A stretch of 64,000 nucleotides of DNA from Asticcacaulis sp. UBA2476 (lineage in GTDB: Bacteria; Pseudomonadota; Alphaproteobacteria; Caulobacterales; Caulobacteraceae), in the NCBI GenBank assembly GCA_002342035.1, contig DDPE01000039.1:8232-72231 (forward strand), given 5' to 3'. Within the stretch, counting starts at the first letter, position 1. The number at the start of each line of letters is the position of its first letter. The position numbers were made by a program, and so were the translations under genes. Positions 8,996 through 18,700 of this stretch are shown piece by piece. Under the pieces are notes generated by a model. It ran no database searches and had not been told where the DNA came from. It was given only the letters and a program-made list of their open reading frames with translations.

Positions 8996-9193
8996 CTATG
9001 TTTTCCCGTTTTTTATTAAAAGCCAAACACCATAAATGATGCCTATCAACGCCATTAATGGGTACAAAAATGGCAGATGAAAAGACCACCTTTGTTCAAT
9101 TATTGAAGCGACAACATCACCGATTAAAGGCAGAAGCATCAGTCGAAACGGCTGGCTTACGGCCTCTATTTTTGGATTTTTAAACCAAGCCAT
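8996..9193 (-). CDS. Small AT-rich hypothetical membrane protein
   Basis: 65 residues, not recognised. It has two hydrophobic stretches (about 16-30 and 41-60) and a basic C-terminal end, so it may be a small membrane protein. One 60-base line inside it counts 38% GC, well below neighbouring conserved genes, which fits recent acquisition. The ribosome-binding site is weak and the gene could be a chance reading frame. Confidence 0.45.
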   Translation of the reverse strand: MAWFKNPKIEAVSQPFRLMLLPLIGDVVASIIEQRWSFHLPFLYPLMALIGIIYGVWLLIKNGKT

Positions 9194-9261
9194 TTTTCAC
9201 ACCAAATTATTCCTGCATCGGTTTGGAGAAACCGTCAGGGGTTGGGATCGTAAGCGTGCGA

Positions 9262-10077
9262 TTACTGAACCGTCGTGACTTCCGGGGCACCGGGGCCATA
9301 GTCGCCAGTGGCCTGTGGTTCGGCTGAGGCGCTGTAGGCTTCGGGGGCGATGGTAGCCGGGGCCGGTTCTGCGGCCGCAGAGGCTGACGGTGCGGGGGCT
9401 ACGGTCTCAAGCAGGCTGCCCGCCGGGGCTTTTTCAGGCGCACCCAAATCCTCACGCACGAAATGATACATCTTTTCGTCCGAACAGGCGCAGACCTTAA
9501 GCTTATTGTCCTTATCGCGCCACATAACGATCGGATAGCGCACTTCGACGCCATTGGCCCGCAGCAGGGGCTCAAGCTGATCCTTGAAGTCACGGCTGGC
9601 CTGCACCACGGCCGAGCGTGCCAGATCACCATCCGCCGGACGGATACCGGGCGCGGCCCAGGCCTTAACCGGCGTGGTGCGCCAGGCTTCGTACAAAGAC
9701 CAGTTCCGGTTAAGCCATAACTCAGCAATGGTCGAACGCTCAGCCGGGGTTGATTTTTGCAGACCCTCGACATCAGCCGGGGCAAAGGCAATCACGCGGC
9801 GGTCGACACCAATGGCGGCGAATTTTGGAAACTCCTGATCCTCATAGGTGCTACATTCCTTGCAGTCGCGGAAGGTGATCACATAAAGCGGCGGGCCTTC
9901 GGTGCCGGAGGCGACATAACCGGCTGAGTCCAGCAGCTTTTGGATGGCGGCCTGCTCTTTTTCGACCGTGATGGGCTTATAGCGCTCAAAATAGTTCCAG
10001 TAGGCCCACCAGCCGACCCCGACAACCGTCGATACAATCGCCAGCGTTAAGGCCGCCCACAGAAAAAACTTGCGCAT
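9262..10077 (-). CDS. Membrane-anchored thioredoxin-fold protein with CKEC motif
   Basis: About 271 residues. N-terminal membrane anchor (about 5-26), then a periplasmic domain containing ITFRDCKECS with C72 and C75 in a CXXC arrangement, as in DsbG/DsbC-like or thioredoxin-fold proteins. A second cysteine pair (KVCACSDEK) lies near residue 205, and an Ala/Pro/Glu-rich low-complexity tail fills the last 45 residues. ATG at 10077 is preferred to GTG at 10110 because GGGGG lies five bases upstream of it. Function in disulphide handling is inferred; the partner is unknown. Confidence 0.7.
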   Translation of the reverse strand: MRKFFLWAALTLAIVSTVVGVGWWAYWNYFERYKPITVEKEQAAIQKLLDSAGYVASGTEGPPLYVITFRDCKECSTYEDQEFPKFAAIGVDRRVIAFAPADVEGLQKSTPAERSTIAELWLNRNWSLYEAWRTTPVKAWAAPGIRPADGDLARSAVVQASRDFKDQLEPLLRANGVEVRYPIVMWRDKDNKLKVCACSDEKMYHFVREDLGAPEKAPAGSLLETVAPAPSASAAAEPAPATIAPEAYSASAEPQATGDYGPGAPEVTTVQ

Positions 10078-10161
10078 AAAAACCCCCACAAAACCTTCTT
10101 GGCCGCTCACGGCACGGTCATATTAACCATGATACACTGCAATCTAGGTCTTTGTTAAGGG

Positions 10162-10299
10162 TCAGGACAGATTATATAAACCGATCAGGGCAAATACCAC
10201 ACACACCACCATGATGGCCCATAGGGTCAGGTAAGGTTTCATCGCCTTGGGGTGGCGCTTATCCTCATTAAGTTTGGCCTCATTGGGGTGGAGTTTCAT
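10162..10299 (-). CDS. 45-residue single-span membrane protein
   Basis: A short reading frame immediately upstream of the thioredoxin-fold gene on the same strand. It begins MKLHPNEAKLNEDKRHPKAM, a charged cytoplasmic head, followed by a single 20-residue hydrophobic span (about 24-42) and ends LYNLS. Codon use looks coding, and the charge asymmetry fits an N-in membrane peptide. No family recognised. The 84-base gap to the next gene is compatible with one transcript. Confidence 0.55.
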   Translation of the reverse strand: MKLHPNEAKLNEDKRHPKAMKPYLTLWAIMVVCVVFALIGLYNLS

Positions 10300-10390
10300 G
10301 TGAGTCAGCGGCCTTTCCTGACCCATATAGGCGCATTGTTATAATTGGGCGTTAATTGAATTTTGTTCAACTTCAGGCATCTAATTTTAA

Positions 10391-10789
10391 ATGCATCCCA
10401 GAGACTGGAAGAAATTTTTAGAGGTTGGTCAAGATCGCGAAATTGCTATCGCGCAAGTATCTCAATATTATGCTGAATATCTAGGTGCGTCTTCCAGAAA
10501 TTTAATTCTGCACCATACTTACGCGCTAAAAGCGTTTGAGAAGCATAATACACCACCGGAACAATTTCCTATGATATTTGAAACCGTCGATCGTGGTGTT
10601 GCAATAGCAGACCGTGAAAGACACCTTACCTTTTTCCATTTAGATAAAACGGAATGGGGAAGTTGGTTTCAAGTAACTATAAAATGTGCAGAAGAAAGTA
10701 AGCGATTGTATGTTTGCACTTTTTATAAACAGAAAGAAAAGGAAGTTGTTCGCAAACTTAATAAGTATAATATTGTTAGGTCAACTTAA
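10391..10789 (+). CDS. AT-rich orphan protein of unknown function
   Basis: 132 residues, not recognised. Two hand-counted 60-base lines give 38% and 35% GC, against 65% for a line of mmsA, so it looks horizontally acquired. It is soluble, with no signal peptide. The second half (HLTFFH, WFQVTIK, LYVCTFYK then a Lys-rich helix) has an alternating strand-then-basic-helix pattern reminiscent of small RNase-fold toxins, but this is only a resemblance by eye. No antitoxin or immunity gene is evident next to it. Ribosome-binding site is weak (CAGG). A hairpin terminator follows. Confidence 0.65.
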   Translation: MHPRDWKKFLEVGQDREIAIAQVSQYYAEYLGASSRNLILHHTYALKAFEKHNTPPEQFPMIFETVDRGVAIADRERHLTFFHLDKTEWGSWFQVTIKCAEESKRLYVCTFYKQKEKEVVRKLNKYNIVRST

Positions 10790-10795
10790 AATAAA

Positions 10796-10817
10796 AAGGG
10801 CGGGTTGCCCCGCCCTG
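10796..10817 (+). terminator. Terminator-like hairpin after the orphan gene
   Basis: AGGGCGG and CCGCCCT form a short GC-rich stem directly after the orphan gene. On the minus strand it is followed by a TTTTTATTTT run, so it could also stop minus-strand transcripts. Confidence 0.6.
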
Positions 10818-11051
10818 CTGCGTCGTGGGACTCCACGTCCCCCACATTGCACCAATTTACTTATAGTAAGCTGGCTACGGCCTGGAGATTCACCGTGTCA
10901 TACGCAACGCAAAATCTAACAGAAAAACATAAAAAAATCAATAACAATCACCAGGCGCGGATTCTCGAATCGGCATTAGTCAAGTAAATGATTCAAATAT
11001 CACGGGTTTTAGAAGATCACGAATTGTTTCGAATTGGGCTGTGCTGATGGC

Positions 11052-12554
11052 TTACCCCATTTGCGGCATGATGTAGGAGGTTTCGCCGTCCCCTGCCTTA
11101 TGTTCGGGCCAGCGGGCGGTGACAGTTTTCACTTGTGTGTAAAAGCGCACACCCTCCATACCATGCTGATTCATATCGCCAAAGGCCGAACGCTTCCAGC
11201 CGCCGAAGGAATGATAGGCGACCGGCACAGGGATGGGGACATTGATGCCGACCATGCCGACCTGCACCGACAGGGCAAAATCACGCGCCGCCCGGCCTTC
11301 GCGGGTGAAGATGGCGACCCCATTGCCGTAAGGGTGATCGGACGCCAGCCCTACCGCCTCTTCGAGACTACCTGAGCGCACGATTTGCAGGACGGGGCCG
11401 AAGATTTCCTCCTGATAGGTTTTCATGTGCGGCTTAACGTGATCGAACAAAACCGGCCCGATGAAGAAGCCGTTTTCATAGCCTGCGACAGTGATATCGC
11501 GATTATCGACCACGATCTCCGCCCCTTCACGCACCCCCAGATCAACATAGTCCGAGACGCGCTGTTTGTGCGCCGCCGACACCACCGGGCCATAGTGGGC
11601 GGTGGGGTCGGTGCTTGCCCCCACCTTAAGGGTCTTGATCTCGGCGATCAGCTTTTCGCGCAACCGCTCAGCCGTCTTGTCACCGACCGCGACCACGACC
11701 GGCAGGGCCATGCAGCGCTCCCCCGCCGAGCCATAGGCGGCCCCCATGATATCCTTAACCGCCTGATCAAGGTCAGCATCGGGCATGATGATGCCGTGGT
11801 TTTTGGCCCCGCCCATGGCCTGCACCCGCTTACCTGTATTGGCGCACATCCTATAGACGCTGTGGGCGATGTCGGATGAGCCGACAAAGCTGACGGCGCG
11901 AATGGCCGGATGGGCGCAGATGGCCTCGACCATGTCCTTATCGCCGTGGACGATATTGAGCACGCCTTTGGGTGCGCCCGCTTCAATCAGCAGTTCCGCC
12001 AGCCGGTTGGGCGCGGACGGGTCTTTTTCAGACGGCTTAAGGATAAAGCAGTTGCCGGTGGCGATCGCCGGGCCGAACATCCACATCGGGATCATGGCCG
12101 GGAAGTTGAACGGGGTGATGCCGGCCACCACCCCCAGCGGCTGCCGGATCGACCAGACATCGATATCCGGCCCTGCGCCATAGGTGAACTCACCCTTGAG
12201 CGCGTGCGGGATGCCGCAGCAAAACTCGATGACCTCCAGCCCGCGCTGGATATCGCCCTTGGCGTCGCTAATGACCTTGCCGTGTTCATGTGCGATCAGT
12301 TCGGCCAGTTCATCCATGTGGGCCTCAAGCAGGGCCTTGAAATTGAACATGACCCGTGCGCGTCGCTGCGGGTTCAGACGCGACCAGTCCTTGAAGGCCG
12401 ACTGCGATGACGCGACCGCGGCTTCCAGATCGGCGGTATCGCCAAGCTGCACCTGCGCGCTTTGGACACCCAAAGATGGATTGAACACCGGCCCCATGCG
12501 TTGATCTGGACGGCTTAGATACTCGCCGTCGATAAAGTGGGCTATGATTTTCAT
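11052..12554 (-). CDS. mmsA: Methylmalonate-semialdehyde dehydrogenase (CoA-acylating)
   Basis: Converts methylmalonate or malonate semialdehyde to propionyl- or acetyl-CoA in valine, beta-alanine and myo-inositol breakdown. 500 residues with aldehyde dehydrogenase folds: PFNFPAMIP cofactor region and catalytic C281 (GSAGERCMALPV). The usual general-base Glu of aldehyde dehydrogenases is replaced in GGAKNH (N252), which is characteristic of this CoA-dependent subfamily. The start at 12554 is supported by GGAGG five bases upstream; a longer frame to 12593 lacks such support. It is divergent from the acyltransferase gene. Confidence 0.95.
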   Translation of the reverse strand: MKIIAHFIDGEYLSRPDQRMGPVFNPSLGVQSAQVQLGDTADLEAAVASSQSAFKDWSRLNPQRRARVMFNFKALLEAHMDELAELIAHEHGKVISDAKGDIQRGLEVIEFCCGIPHALKGEFTYGAGPDIDVWSIRQPLGVVAGITPFNFPAMIPMWMFGPAIATGNCFILKPSEKDPSAPNRLAELLIEAGAPKGVLNIVHGDKDMVEAICAHPAIRAVSFVGSSDIAHSVYRMCANTGKRVQAMGGAKNHGIIMPDADLDQAVKDIMGAAYGSAGERCMALPVVVAVGDKTAERLREKLIAEIKTLKVGASTDPTAHYGPVVSAAHKQRVSDYVDLGVREGAEIVVDNRDITVAGYENGFFIGPVLFDHVKPHMKTYQEEIFGPVLQIVRSGSLEEAVGLASDHPYGNGVAIFTREGRAARDFALSVQVGMVGINVPIPVPVAYHSFGGWKRSAFGDMNQHGMEGVRFYTQVKTVTARWPEHKAGDGETSYIMPQMG

Positions 12555-12564
12555 GGCGGCCTCC

Positions 12565-12590
12565 GGTAATTTGTGATCACAGTCTATACC
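12565..12590. promoter_or_regulatory. Palindrome in the mmsA/acyltransferase divergent gap
   Basis: The perfect 10-mer TGTGATCACA (12572-12581) sits inside outer arms GGTA and TACC. It lies 11-36 bases upstream of the mmsA start, where an operator would be expected. The cognate regulator is not identifiable. Confidence 0.35.
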
Positions 12591-12638
12591 CAAAGTTTAA
12601 ATCTTGCCAAGCGCGAGCATTTGCGCAACATCTGCGCC

Positions 12639-13529
12639 ATGCACGACCTCTATGCTGATCCTCTGCCTTTAGCCGGAACCGTAAAACCGTCCGGCCTGCA
12701 TATTGTTGATGTGCTGATCCATGAGCGGGCGCCGCGCCTTAAGGCCTCGGCCCTGTGGCCGGTGGTGCGGCCCGTGCTTTACGGCATTTTAGGCTATGGC
12801 GCGGCGGTGCGCATGGCCGATGCGATTGCCCCTCTGTCCGGTCAGGCGGCATTGGATCATGTATCGGATTTGTTGTCGCTTGAGGTCGTGACGCAAACCC
12901 TTGAGCGCGTGCCTGCGTCTGGCCGCTGTGTGGTGGTGTGCAATCACCCGACCGGTATAGCCGACGGCGTGGCGGTTTATGATGCCCTGAAAAACCGGCG
13001 CGATGACCTGATCTTTTTTGCCAATGCCGATGCTCTGCGCGTCAGTCCGCGCCTTAATGAAGTGCTGATCCCGGTCGAGTGGGTTGAGGCCAAGCGCACC
13101 CGTGAAAAGACCCGCGCCACCCTGATGGCGGCTAAGGCGGCCTTTGAGGCGGAGCGGTGTGTGGTGCTGTTTCCAGCGGGGCGGCTGGCGCGAAAGCGGG
13201 CCGGTGTGTTGCGCGATCCGGACTGGGCGACCACGGCGGTATCTCTGGCACAAAAATATCAGGCGCCTATGGTGCCGGTGCATGTGGCCGGGCCAAACTC
13301 AGTCTGGTTTCATAGTTTCGATAAGGTTTCCAAAGAGTTGCGTGATGTGACCCTGTTTCTGGAACTGCTCAATAAGGCCGGAAAGCGCTTTGACCTGACG
13401 GTCGGGCCGGTGATTGCGCCGGATAAGCTTACCGGAGAGGTGTCGGCGGTGTGCGCGGCGGTGAAGGACTATGTGGAAGCCCGGCTTTGTCATGACCCTG
13501 ACGCGGTGTTCAAGGGGAGTGGCGCGTGA
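12639..13529 (+). CDS. PlsC-like lysophospholipid acyltransferase family protein
   Basis: About 296 residues. The acyltransferase block is NHPTGIADGV (His with following Asp) and a later FPAGRLARKR glycerophosphate-binding-like segment, as in the PlsC superfamily branch containing hemolysin/ornithine-lipid-type acyltransferases. It probably acylates a lysolipid at the membrane; the substrate is unknown. The start at ATG 12639 (MHDLYADPL) is a choice: the frame is also open from GTG 12573, but that overlaps the palindromic operator-like site. The stop overlaps tsaE (GTGA), so it heads a long operon. Confidence 0.8.
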   Translation: MHDLYADPLPLAGTVKPSGLHIVDVLIHERAPRLKASALWPVVRPVLYGILGYGAAVRMADAIAPLSGQAALDHVSDLLSLEVVTQTLERVPASGRCVVVCNHPTGIADGVAVYDALKNRRDDLIFFANADALRVSPRLNEVLIPVEWVEAKRTREKTRATLMAAKAAFEAERCVVLFPAGRLARKRAGVLRDPDWATTAVSLAQKYQAPMVPVHVAGPNSVWFHSFDKVSKELRDVTLFLELLNKAGKRFDLTVGPVIAPDKLTGEVSAVCAAVKDYVEARLCHDPDAVFKGSGA

Positions 13530-13972
13530 CCGAAACCGTATGGCTTAAGGATACGCTAGCGACCGAAGCCTTGGGCGCACGCATCGGCCAAAGCTTGAAA
13601 ACGGGCGATATTGTTTATCTTACCGGCGATCTGGGGGCTGGGAAATCCTGTCTGGCCCGCGGATTGATCCGTGCGCGGACGAGTGCCGATCAGGATGTGC
13701 CATCGCCGACCTTTACCCTGGTCCAAACCTATGAAGCCGAGGGCGTAGATATCGCCCATTTTGATCTTTACCGCCTGACCGATCCCGAAGAGGTTTATGA
13801 GATCGGCCTGTTTGAGTTGGCGGAGGACCATGCCTGTCTGATTGAATGGCCGCAGCGGTTGGGCCATCTGGGCTTTGAAGATTATCTGGAAATCCATCTC
13901 GAAGCGGGTCAGGATGAGCAGGGACATCAGGGGCGCATGGCAACCCTGATCCCCCATGGCCAGTACAGATAG
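13526..13972 (+). CDS. tsaE: tRNA threonylcarbamoyladenosine biosynthesis ATPase TsaE
   Basis: Small ATPase that drives TsaB/TsaD in making the t6A modification at position 37 of ANN-decoding tRNAs. 148 residues with Walker A GDLGAGKS (34-41), the SPTFTLVQTYE segment and HFDLYRL, all typical. GTG start overlapping the preceding stop. tsaB and tsaD are not nearby. Coupling with a PlsC-like gene before it and amgK 6 bases after it suggests a single transcript. Confidence 0.95.
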   Translation: MTETVWLKDTLATEALGARIGQSLKTGDIVYLTGDLGAGKSCLARGLIRARTSADQDVPSPTFTLVQTYEAEGVDIAHFDLYRLTDPEEVYEIGLFELAEDHACLIEWPQRLGHLGFEDYLEIHLEAGQDEQGHQGRMATLIPHGQYR

Positions 13973-13978
13973 AGACCG

Positions 13979-15058
13979 ATGAGCCCTGAACGAGAGACGC
14001 AAAAAATCGCTTTTCTTAAGGCCCACGGCCTTGAGGGCATGGCGCGCCAGCCCTTACCGGGGGATGCCTCGACGCGCCGTTATGAGCGGCTGAGCGAGGA
14101 TGGCCGCAGTCTGATGCTGATGGATCAGACCCCCCTGCCGGAGCTGATCCCCTGTCCGCCAGAGGCTGATTATGCTAAGCGCAAACGGTTAGGCTATTTC
14201 GCCATGACGCGGTTGTCAGCGGGCCGGATAGAGGCGTTTGCGGCCTGCGCTGACTATTTGCGCTCCCAAAGTTTATCAGCGCCGGAGATTGTGGCGTGGG
14301 ATGCGCAGGCTGGATTTCTGGTGTCCGAGGATCTGGGTGATGGCCTGTTTGCCCGTTTGATCGAGCAGGGCGAGGACGAGAAGCGCCTTTGTTTGTCGGC
14401 CATTGAGGCTTTGGCTGTGCTGCATCAAAGCCCGCCGCCGGAGATCCTGCCGGGCGGTTGGCCGCTGCTGGCCTATGATGATCTGGCGCTGAAAAGCGGG
14501 GTTGATCTGTTTGTCGAATGGTATCCTAAATATGATCCGTCTCATAGCTTAAGTGATCAGGCGCGGGCCGATTGGGAGGCCATTTGGGCACCGATACGGG
14601 CGCGGGCTGAGGCTGGCGCGTCGGTCTTTATTCACCGCGATTTTCATGCCGAAAACCTGCTGTGGCTGCCGGAACGCGAAGGCTATCAGCGCGTCGGCCT
14701 GATCGATTTTCAGGACGCCCTGAAAGGTCACCCAAGCTGGGATTTGCATTCCCTGTTGCAGGATGCGCGGCGGGATGTATCACCGGACATTGAGGCGACG
14801 GCCTTAGAGCATTATTTCAGTTTGCGCTCCGGCATTGATCGGGATGGTTTCATGGACATGTATCAGGCGCTGGCGACGCTCAACGAAGCGCGCATTTTGG
14901 GCGTGTTTGCCCGCCTGATTATTTATTTTAATAAGCCGCGTTATGAAGCCTTTATGCCGCGTGTGTGGGGTCACCTGTCGCGTAATCTTAGGGCACCGCA
15001 TTTGAAACCGGTGCGCGACTGGTTTGAAGCGAACGGTTTCGGAGACAAACTGTCATGA
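13979..15058 (+). CDS. amgK: N-acetylmuramate/N-acetylglucosamine anomeric kinase AmgK
   Basis: Aminoglycoside-phosphotransferase-fold kinase that phosphorylates C1 of MurNAc or GlcNAc in the recycling route which bypasses de novo UDP-MurNAc synthesis. 359 residues. Catalytic loop HRDFHAEN (about 218-225) and metal-binding IDFQDA (about 242-247) followed by HPSWDLHSL are intact. Identity as AmgK rather than another APH member rests mainly on the neighbour: its stop overlaps the start of murU, the next enzyme in the pathway. Confidence 0.88.
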   Translation: MSPERETQKIAFLKAHGLEGMARQPLPGDASTRRYERLSEDGRSLMLMDQTPLPELIPCPPEADYAKRKRLGYFAMTRLSAGRIEAFAACADYLRSQSLSAPEIVAWDAQAGFLVSEDLGDGLFARLIEQGEDEKRLCLSAIEALAVLHQSPPPEILPGGWPLLAYDDLALKSGVDLFVEWYPKYDPSHSLSDQARADWEAIWAPIRARAEAGASVFIHRDFHAENLLWLPEREGYQRVGLIDFQDALKGHPSWDLHSLLQDARRDVSPDIEATALEHYFSLRSGIDRDGFMDMYQALATLNEARILGVFARLIIYFNKPRYEAFMPRVWGHLSRNLRAPHLKPVRDWFEANGFGDKLS

Positions 15059-15774
15059 ACGCACCGACGACAGCCCTGATCCTGGCGGCGGGCCTCGGCA
15101 CAAGGATGCGACCGCTGACCAATGATCGCTCCAAGGCCTTGGTCGAGGTTGGCGGCAAGGCCCTGATCGACCACATGATTGATCGGCTGATTAAGGCGGG
15201 GGTTACGCGCTGTGTGATCAATGTCCACTATTTCGCTGACCGGCTGGAGGCGCATTTGAAGGCGCGCAGCGATGTCGAGATCGTCATTTCTGATGAGCGC
15301 GAAAAGCTGCTGGAAACCGGTGGCGGCTTAAAAAAAGCCCGGCCTTTGTTGGGGGATGAGCCGATATTTGTCGCCAATATCGACAGTGTGTGGATTGAGG
15401 ATGATGACGGAGCGGCGATTGCCGATATGGCCGTGCGCTGGAGCCCGGAGCGGATGGATGCGATCCTGATGCTGGCACCAATGGAGCGTTCCAGCGGCTT
15501 TGACGGTGCGGGTGATTTCACATTGTCCGATGACGGACGAATAGCCTTTAGAGGATCGGCCAGTGCGGCCCCCTATAACTATATGGGCGTGCATATAACG
15601 AAGCCTGATATCGCCGATCATGTGTTGGAAGACGCCTTTTCTTTGTCGCCGATTTGGTTCAAATGCGCTGCGGCGGGGCGTTTGTTTGGCTGCGTCATGC
15701 ACGGCGACTGGATGCACGTCGGCGATCCGGTCGCGCGCGATGTCGCCGAAGCCCGACTGGCAAAGATTAGATGA
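15055..15774 (+). CDS. murU: N-acetylmuramate-1-phosphate uridylyltransferase MurU
   Basis: Uses UTP to turn MurNAc-1-phosphate into UDP-MurNAc, completing the AmgK-MurU recycling shortcut in the cytoplasm. 239 residues with the nucleotidyltransferase signature LAAGLGTRMRPLT (about 10-22), the sugar-binding Lys segment SKALVEVGGK, and metal-binding DS in NIDSVW. Overlaps amgK at its start and addB at its end by 4 bases each. In bacteria with this route, peptidoglycan synthesis is partly independent of MurA, the fosfomycin target. Confidence 0.9.
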   Translation: MNAPTTALILAAGLGTRMRPLTNDRSKALVEVGGKALIDHMIDRLIKAGVTRCVINVHYFADRLEAHLKARSDVEIVISDEREKLLETGGGLKKARPLLGDEPIFVANIDSVWIEDDDGAAIADMAVRWSPERMDAILMLAPMERSSGFDGAGDFTLSDDGRIAFRGSASAAPYNYMGVHITKPDIADHVLEDAFSLSPIWFKCAAAGRLFGCVMHGDWMHVGDPVARDVAEARLAKIR

Positions 15775-18700
15775 GCGGTCTTTTTGCAGCCGAGGGCCAG
15801 CGCTGGTACTCGATCCCGTCGGGGCGGTCGTTTCTGGATGATCTGGCGCGCGGACTTTATGACGATCTGGGGCCGCTGGGCTTAAGCGAAGCACAAATCC
15901 TGACGCCAACCCGGCGTGGGGCAAGGGCGATGGCGCGGGCCTTTTCGGAGCTGGCTCACGGCGGCGCGCTGCTGCTGCCGCAGGTGCGGGCGATCGGTGA
16001 TCTGGATGAGGGGGAGCCGCCGTTTGACCTTGAATTTCTGGCGCTTGATCTGCCGCCGGGTTTAAGTTCGACGCGGCGGCGGTTTGAACTGGCGCGGCTG
16101 GTCATGGCGCACTATCGGCCCGATGGCTATGAGATGACGTCGAAGGTGGCGCTCGAACTGGCGTCATCCCTGTGTGGATTTTTTGACTCTCTGGCGCTTG
16201 AAGAAGTTGACGCCTCTGACCGGCTGGACGATCTGGTTCATCACGAAGCCGCCTCTCAATATGTGATCGATGAGTGGGCAAAGCACTGGCAGGTGTCAGC
16301 GAAATTCCTGTCGATCGTGGTGCATGAATGGCCACGAAGACTTAACGAGCTGGGCCTGATGGACCCGTCCCAGCGGCGGGTGGCGCTGATCCGCAAACTT
16401 GGGGAACAATGGACCCTGCGCCCACCGCAACATCCGCTGGTGCTGGCCGGATCGACCGGAACGGCGCCGTCCATGGCCGATCTAATGGGGCTGGTGGCGA
16501 ACCTGCCGCAAGGGGCGGTGGTGCTGCCGGGGCTTGATTTGTCACTGGATGACAAGGCGTGGCGTCAGGTTGAAGATTCCCACCCCCAGGGGGCGATGAA
16601 GCGCCTTCTGGAACGGCACGGCGTCGCGCGGGTTGGGGTAAAGACGTGGCCGGCATCGGTTGAAACGGAACGCGGTCCGCGGGCGCGACGGCGGCTGCTG
16701 AATGAGGCGCTACGGCCCGCTCAGGCGACTGAGGACTGGTTGCAGCAGATTGCCACTATGAAATCCGAGGCTGACGCTTCGGGATTTGATCCGTTCACGG
16801 AAGGTCTGCGCGGTCTGAACCTGATTGAGGCACGTCAGGACGAAGATGCAGCGGCTCAGATCGCGGTTCTCATGCGCGAAACGCTGGAGATGCCGGATAA
16901 GATTGCCGCTCTGATCACGCCGGATATCGGTCTGGCGCGACGGGTGAGTGCGCACCTGAGCCGTTGGGGTCTGGCCGCAGATTCGTCAGCCGGTGAGCCG
17001 TTAGCCCATAGCCTGACCGGGCGGTTTTTGCTGGATGTTCTGGCGCTGGCGGTTGATCCGCTCGATCCGGTGCGGTTATTGTCGGTGCTGAAACATCCGT
17101 TTGGGCGGTATCGCGATCAGTCCGACCTAATTGACCGGGTGGGTTTAAGAACCGTGCGCCCGCGCGACATGGCCGAAGTGGCGGCCCGGCTGGATAAATA
17201 CCCGGAGGCACAAGGGGTGTGGCTCGATTTTTCGGCGCGGATCAGCGCATGGCAGGATGGTTTTACCGCCCCGCGTGACCTGAGTGATTTTGTGCGCACA
17301 TTTGTGGCCACAGCGGAAACCCTGACGCGCGAGGACGGTCAGATGCTGTGGCAGGGGGCGGCGGGGGCGTCGGCCTCGGCGCTGTTGTCCGGTCTGATCA
17401 CCGAAGGCGAAGGGTTTGAGGTCACCTCTGCTGATGATTTTGCGGATATTGTCGGCCATATGATTAAGACGGAGACCCTGCGCACGGGCGGCAATACTCA
17501 CCCGCGTCTGCTGATTTTGGGGGCGATCGAAGCGCGGCTGGTTAAGGCGGATCGGCTCATTCTGGCGGGGTTAGAGGACGGGGTATGGCCGCAGTCGCCG
17601 CCGCTGGATCCGTTTTTATCCCGCCCGATGCGCAAGGCGCTGGGCCTGCCGTCACCGGAGCGGCGTACGGGATTAGCGGCCCACGATTTTGTCCAGGCGG
17701 CATCAAGTGAAGATGTCTGGCTGATCACCCGTAAGCGCCGCGAAGGGGAGCCGCAGGTCATGTCGCGCTGGCTGTGGCGGCTGAAAACCCTGTGTCAGGG
17801 TGCGAAGGTTGAGATCACGGATGCCCCGCACATTGCCGACTGGGCCCATCAACTGTCCGAAGCGGTGACAGATGCGCCCGACAGTTTGAAACCCGCAGCC
17901 AGACCTGAGCCGTGTCCGCCCGCCGAGGTGCGGCCCAATTCCATGAGTGTGACCGAAGTCGAAAAATTTGTGCGCGATCCCTATGCTATCTATGCGCGGC
18001 GGATTTTGAACCTGAAACTGCGCGACCGCGCCAATGAACCGTTTGAGCAGAGACGGCGCGGCAATGCCGTACATGAGGCGGCTGAAAACTTTGTGCTGCA
18101 AGGACATCCGTTGGGCGCAGCGGGTGAGGCCGCGTTTATGGATCTGATGGAACAGGCCCTGCGCGCTGAGAATCTGACCGAGGCCGAAATCGCATTGCAA
18201 CGACCATTATTTGAAGATTGGGCGCGGCATTTCGTGGCTTTCGAGGCCGAGCGCCGCGCCGGTAAACCACGCTTCATCATCGAAAAAGAGGGCGCTTATA
18301 ATTTTGAAACCGCGCGCAGGACGTTTACGCTCAAAGCCCGCGCAGACCGGATCGAAGTGCGCGAAGATGGCATCGATATTCTCGATTTCAAGACGGGTCA
18401 GCCGCCGTCTGCCAAGGAGGCGGTGGCCGGCTTTTTCCCGCAACTAACGCTAACGGCGGCGATTGTGAAATATGGTACATTTGATGGGATGCGTCATGAT
18501 AAGCCGATTGGCGACCTGCTTTATGTGCGCCTGTCGCCGGACGGGGCTAAACTGAAACCGGTGGCGGAAAAAGGCCTGAGTTCGGACGAGCTGGCCGATC
18601 AGGCGCTTGATAAATTCAAGACTCGCATCGACGCTTACGGCAAGGCGTCACAGCCCTACCGGTCGTGGGTCGCGCCGAAGTACCTCAAGAAAAAAGGCGA

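Noticed and set aside
10805..10987. 60-codon frame after the orphan gene as a possible antitoxin or immunity gene
   Set aside because: No ribosome-binding site, starts within a terminator hairpin, and has no coherent protein features.
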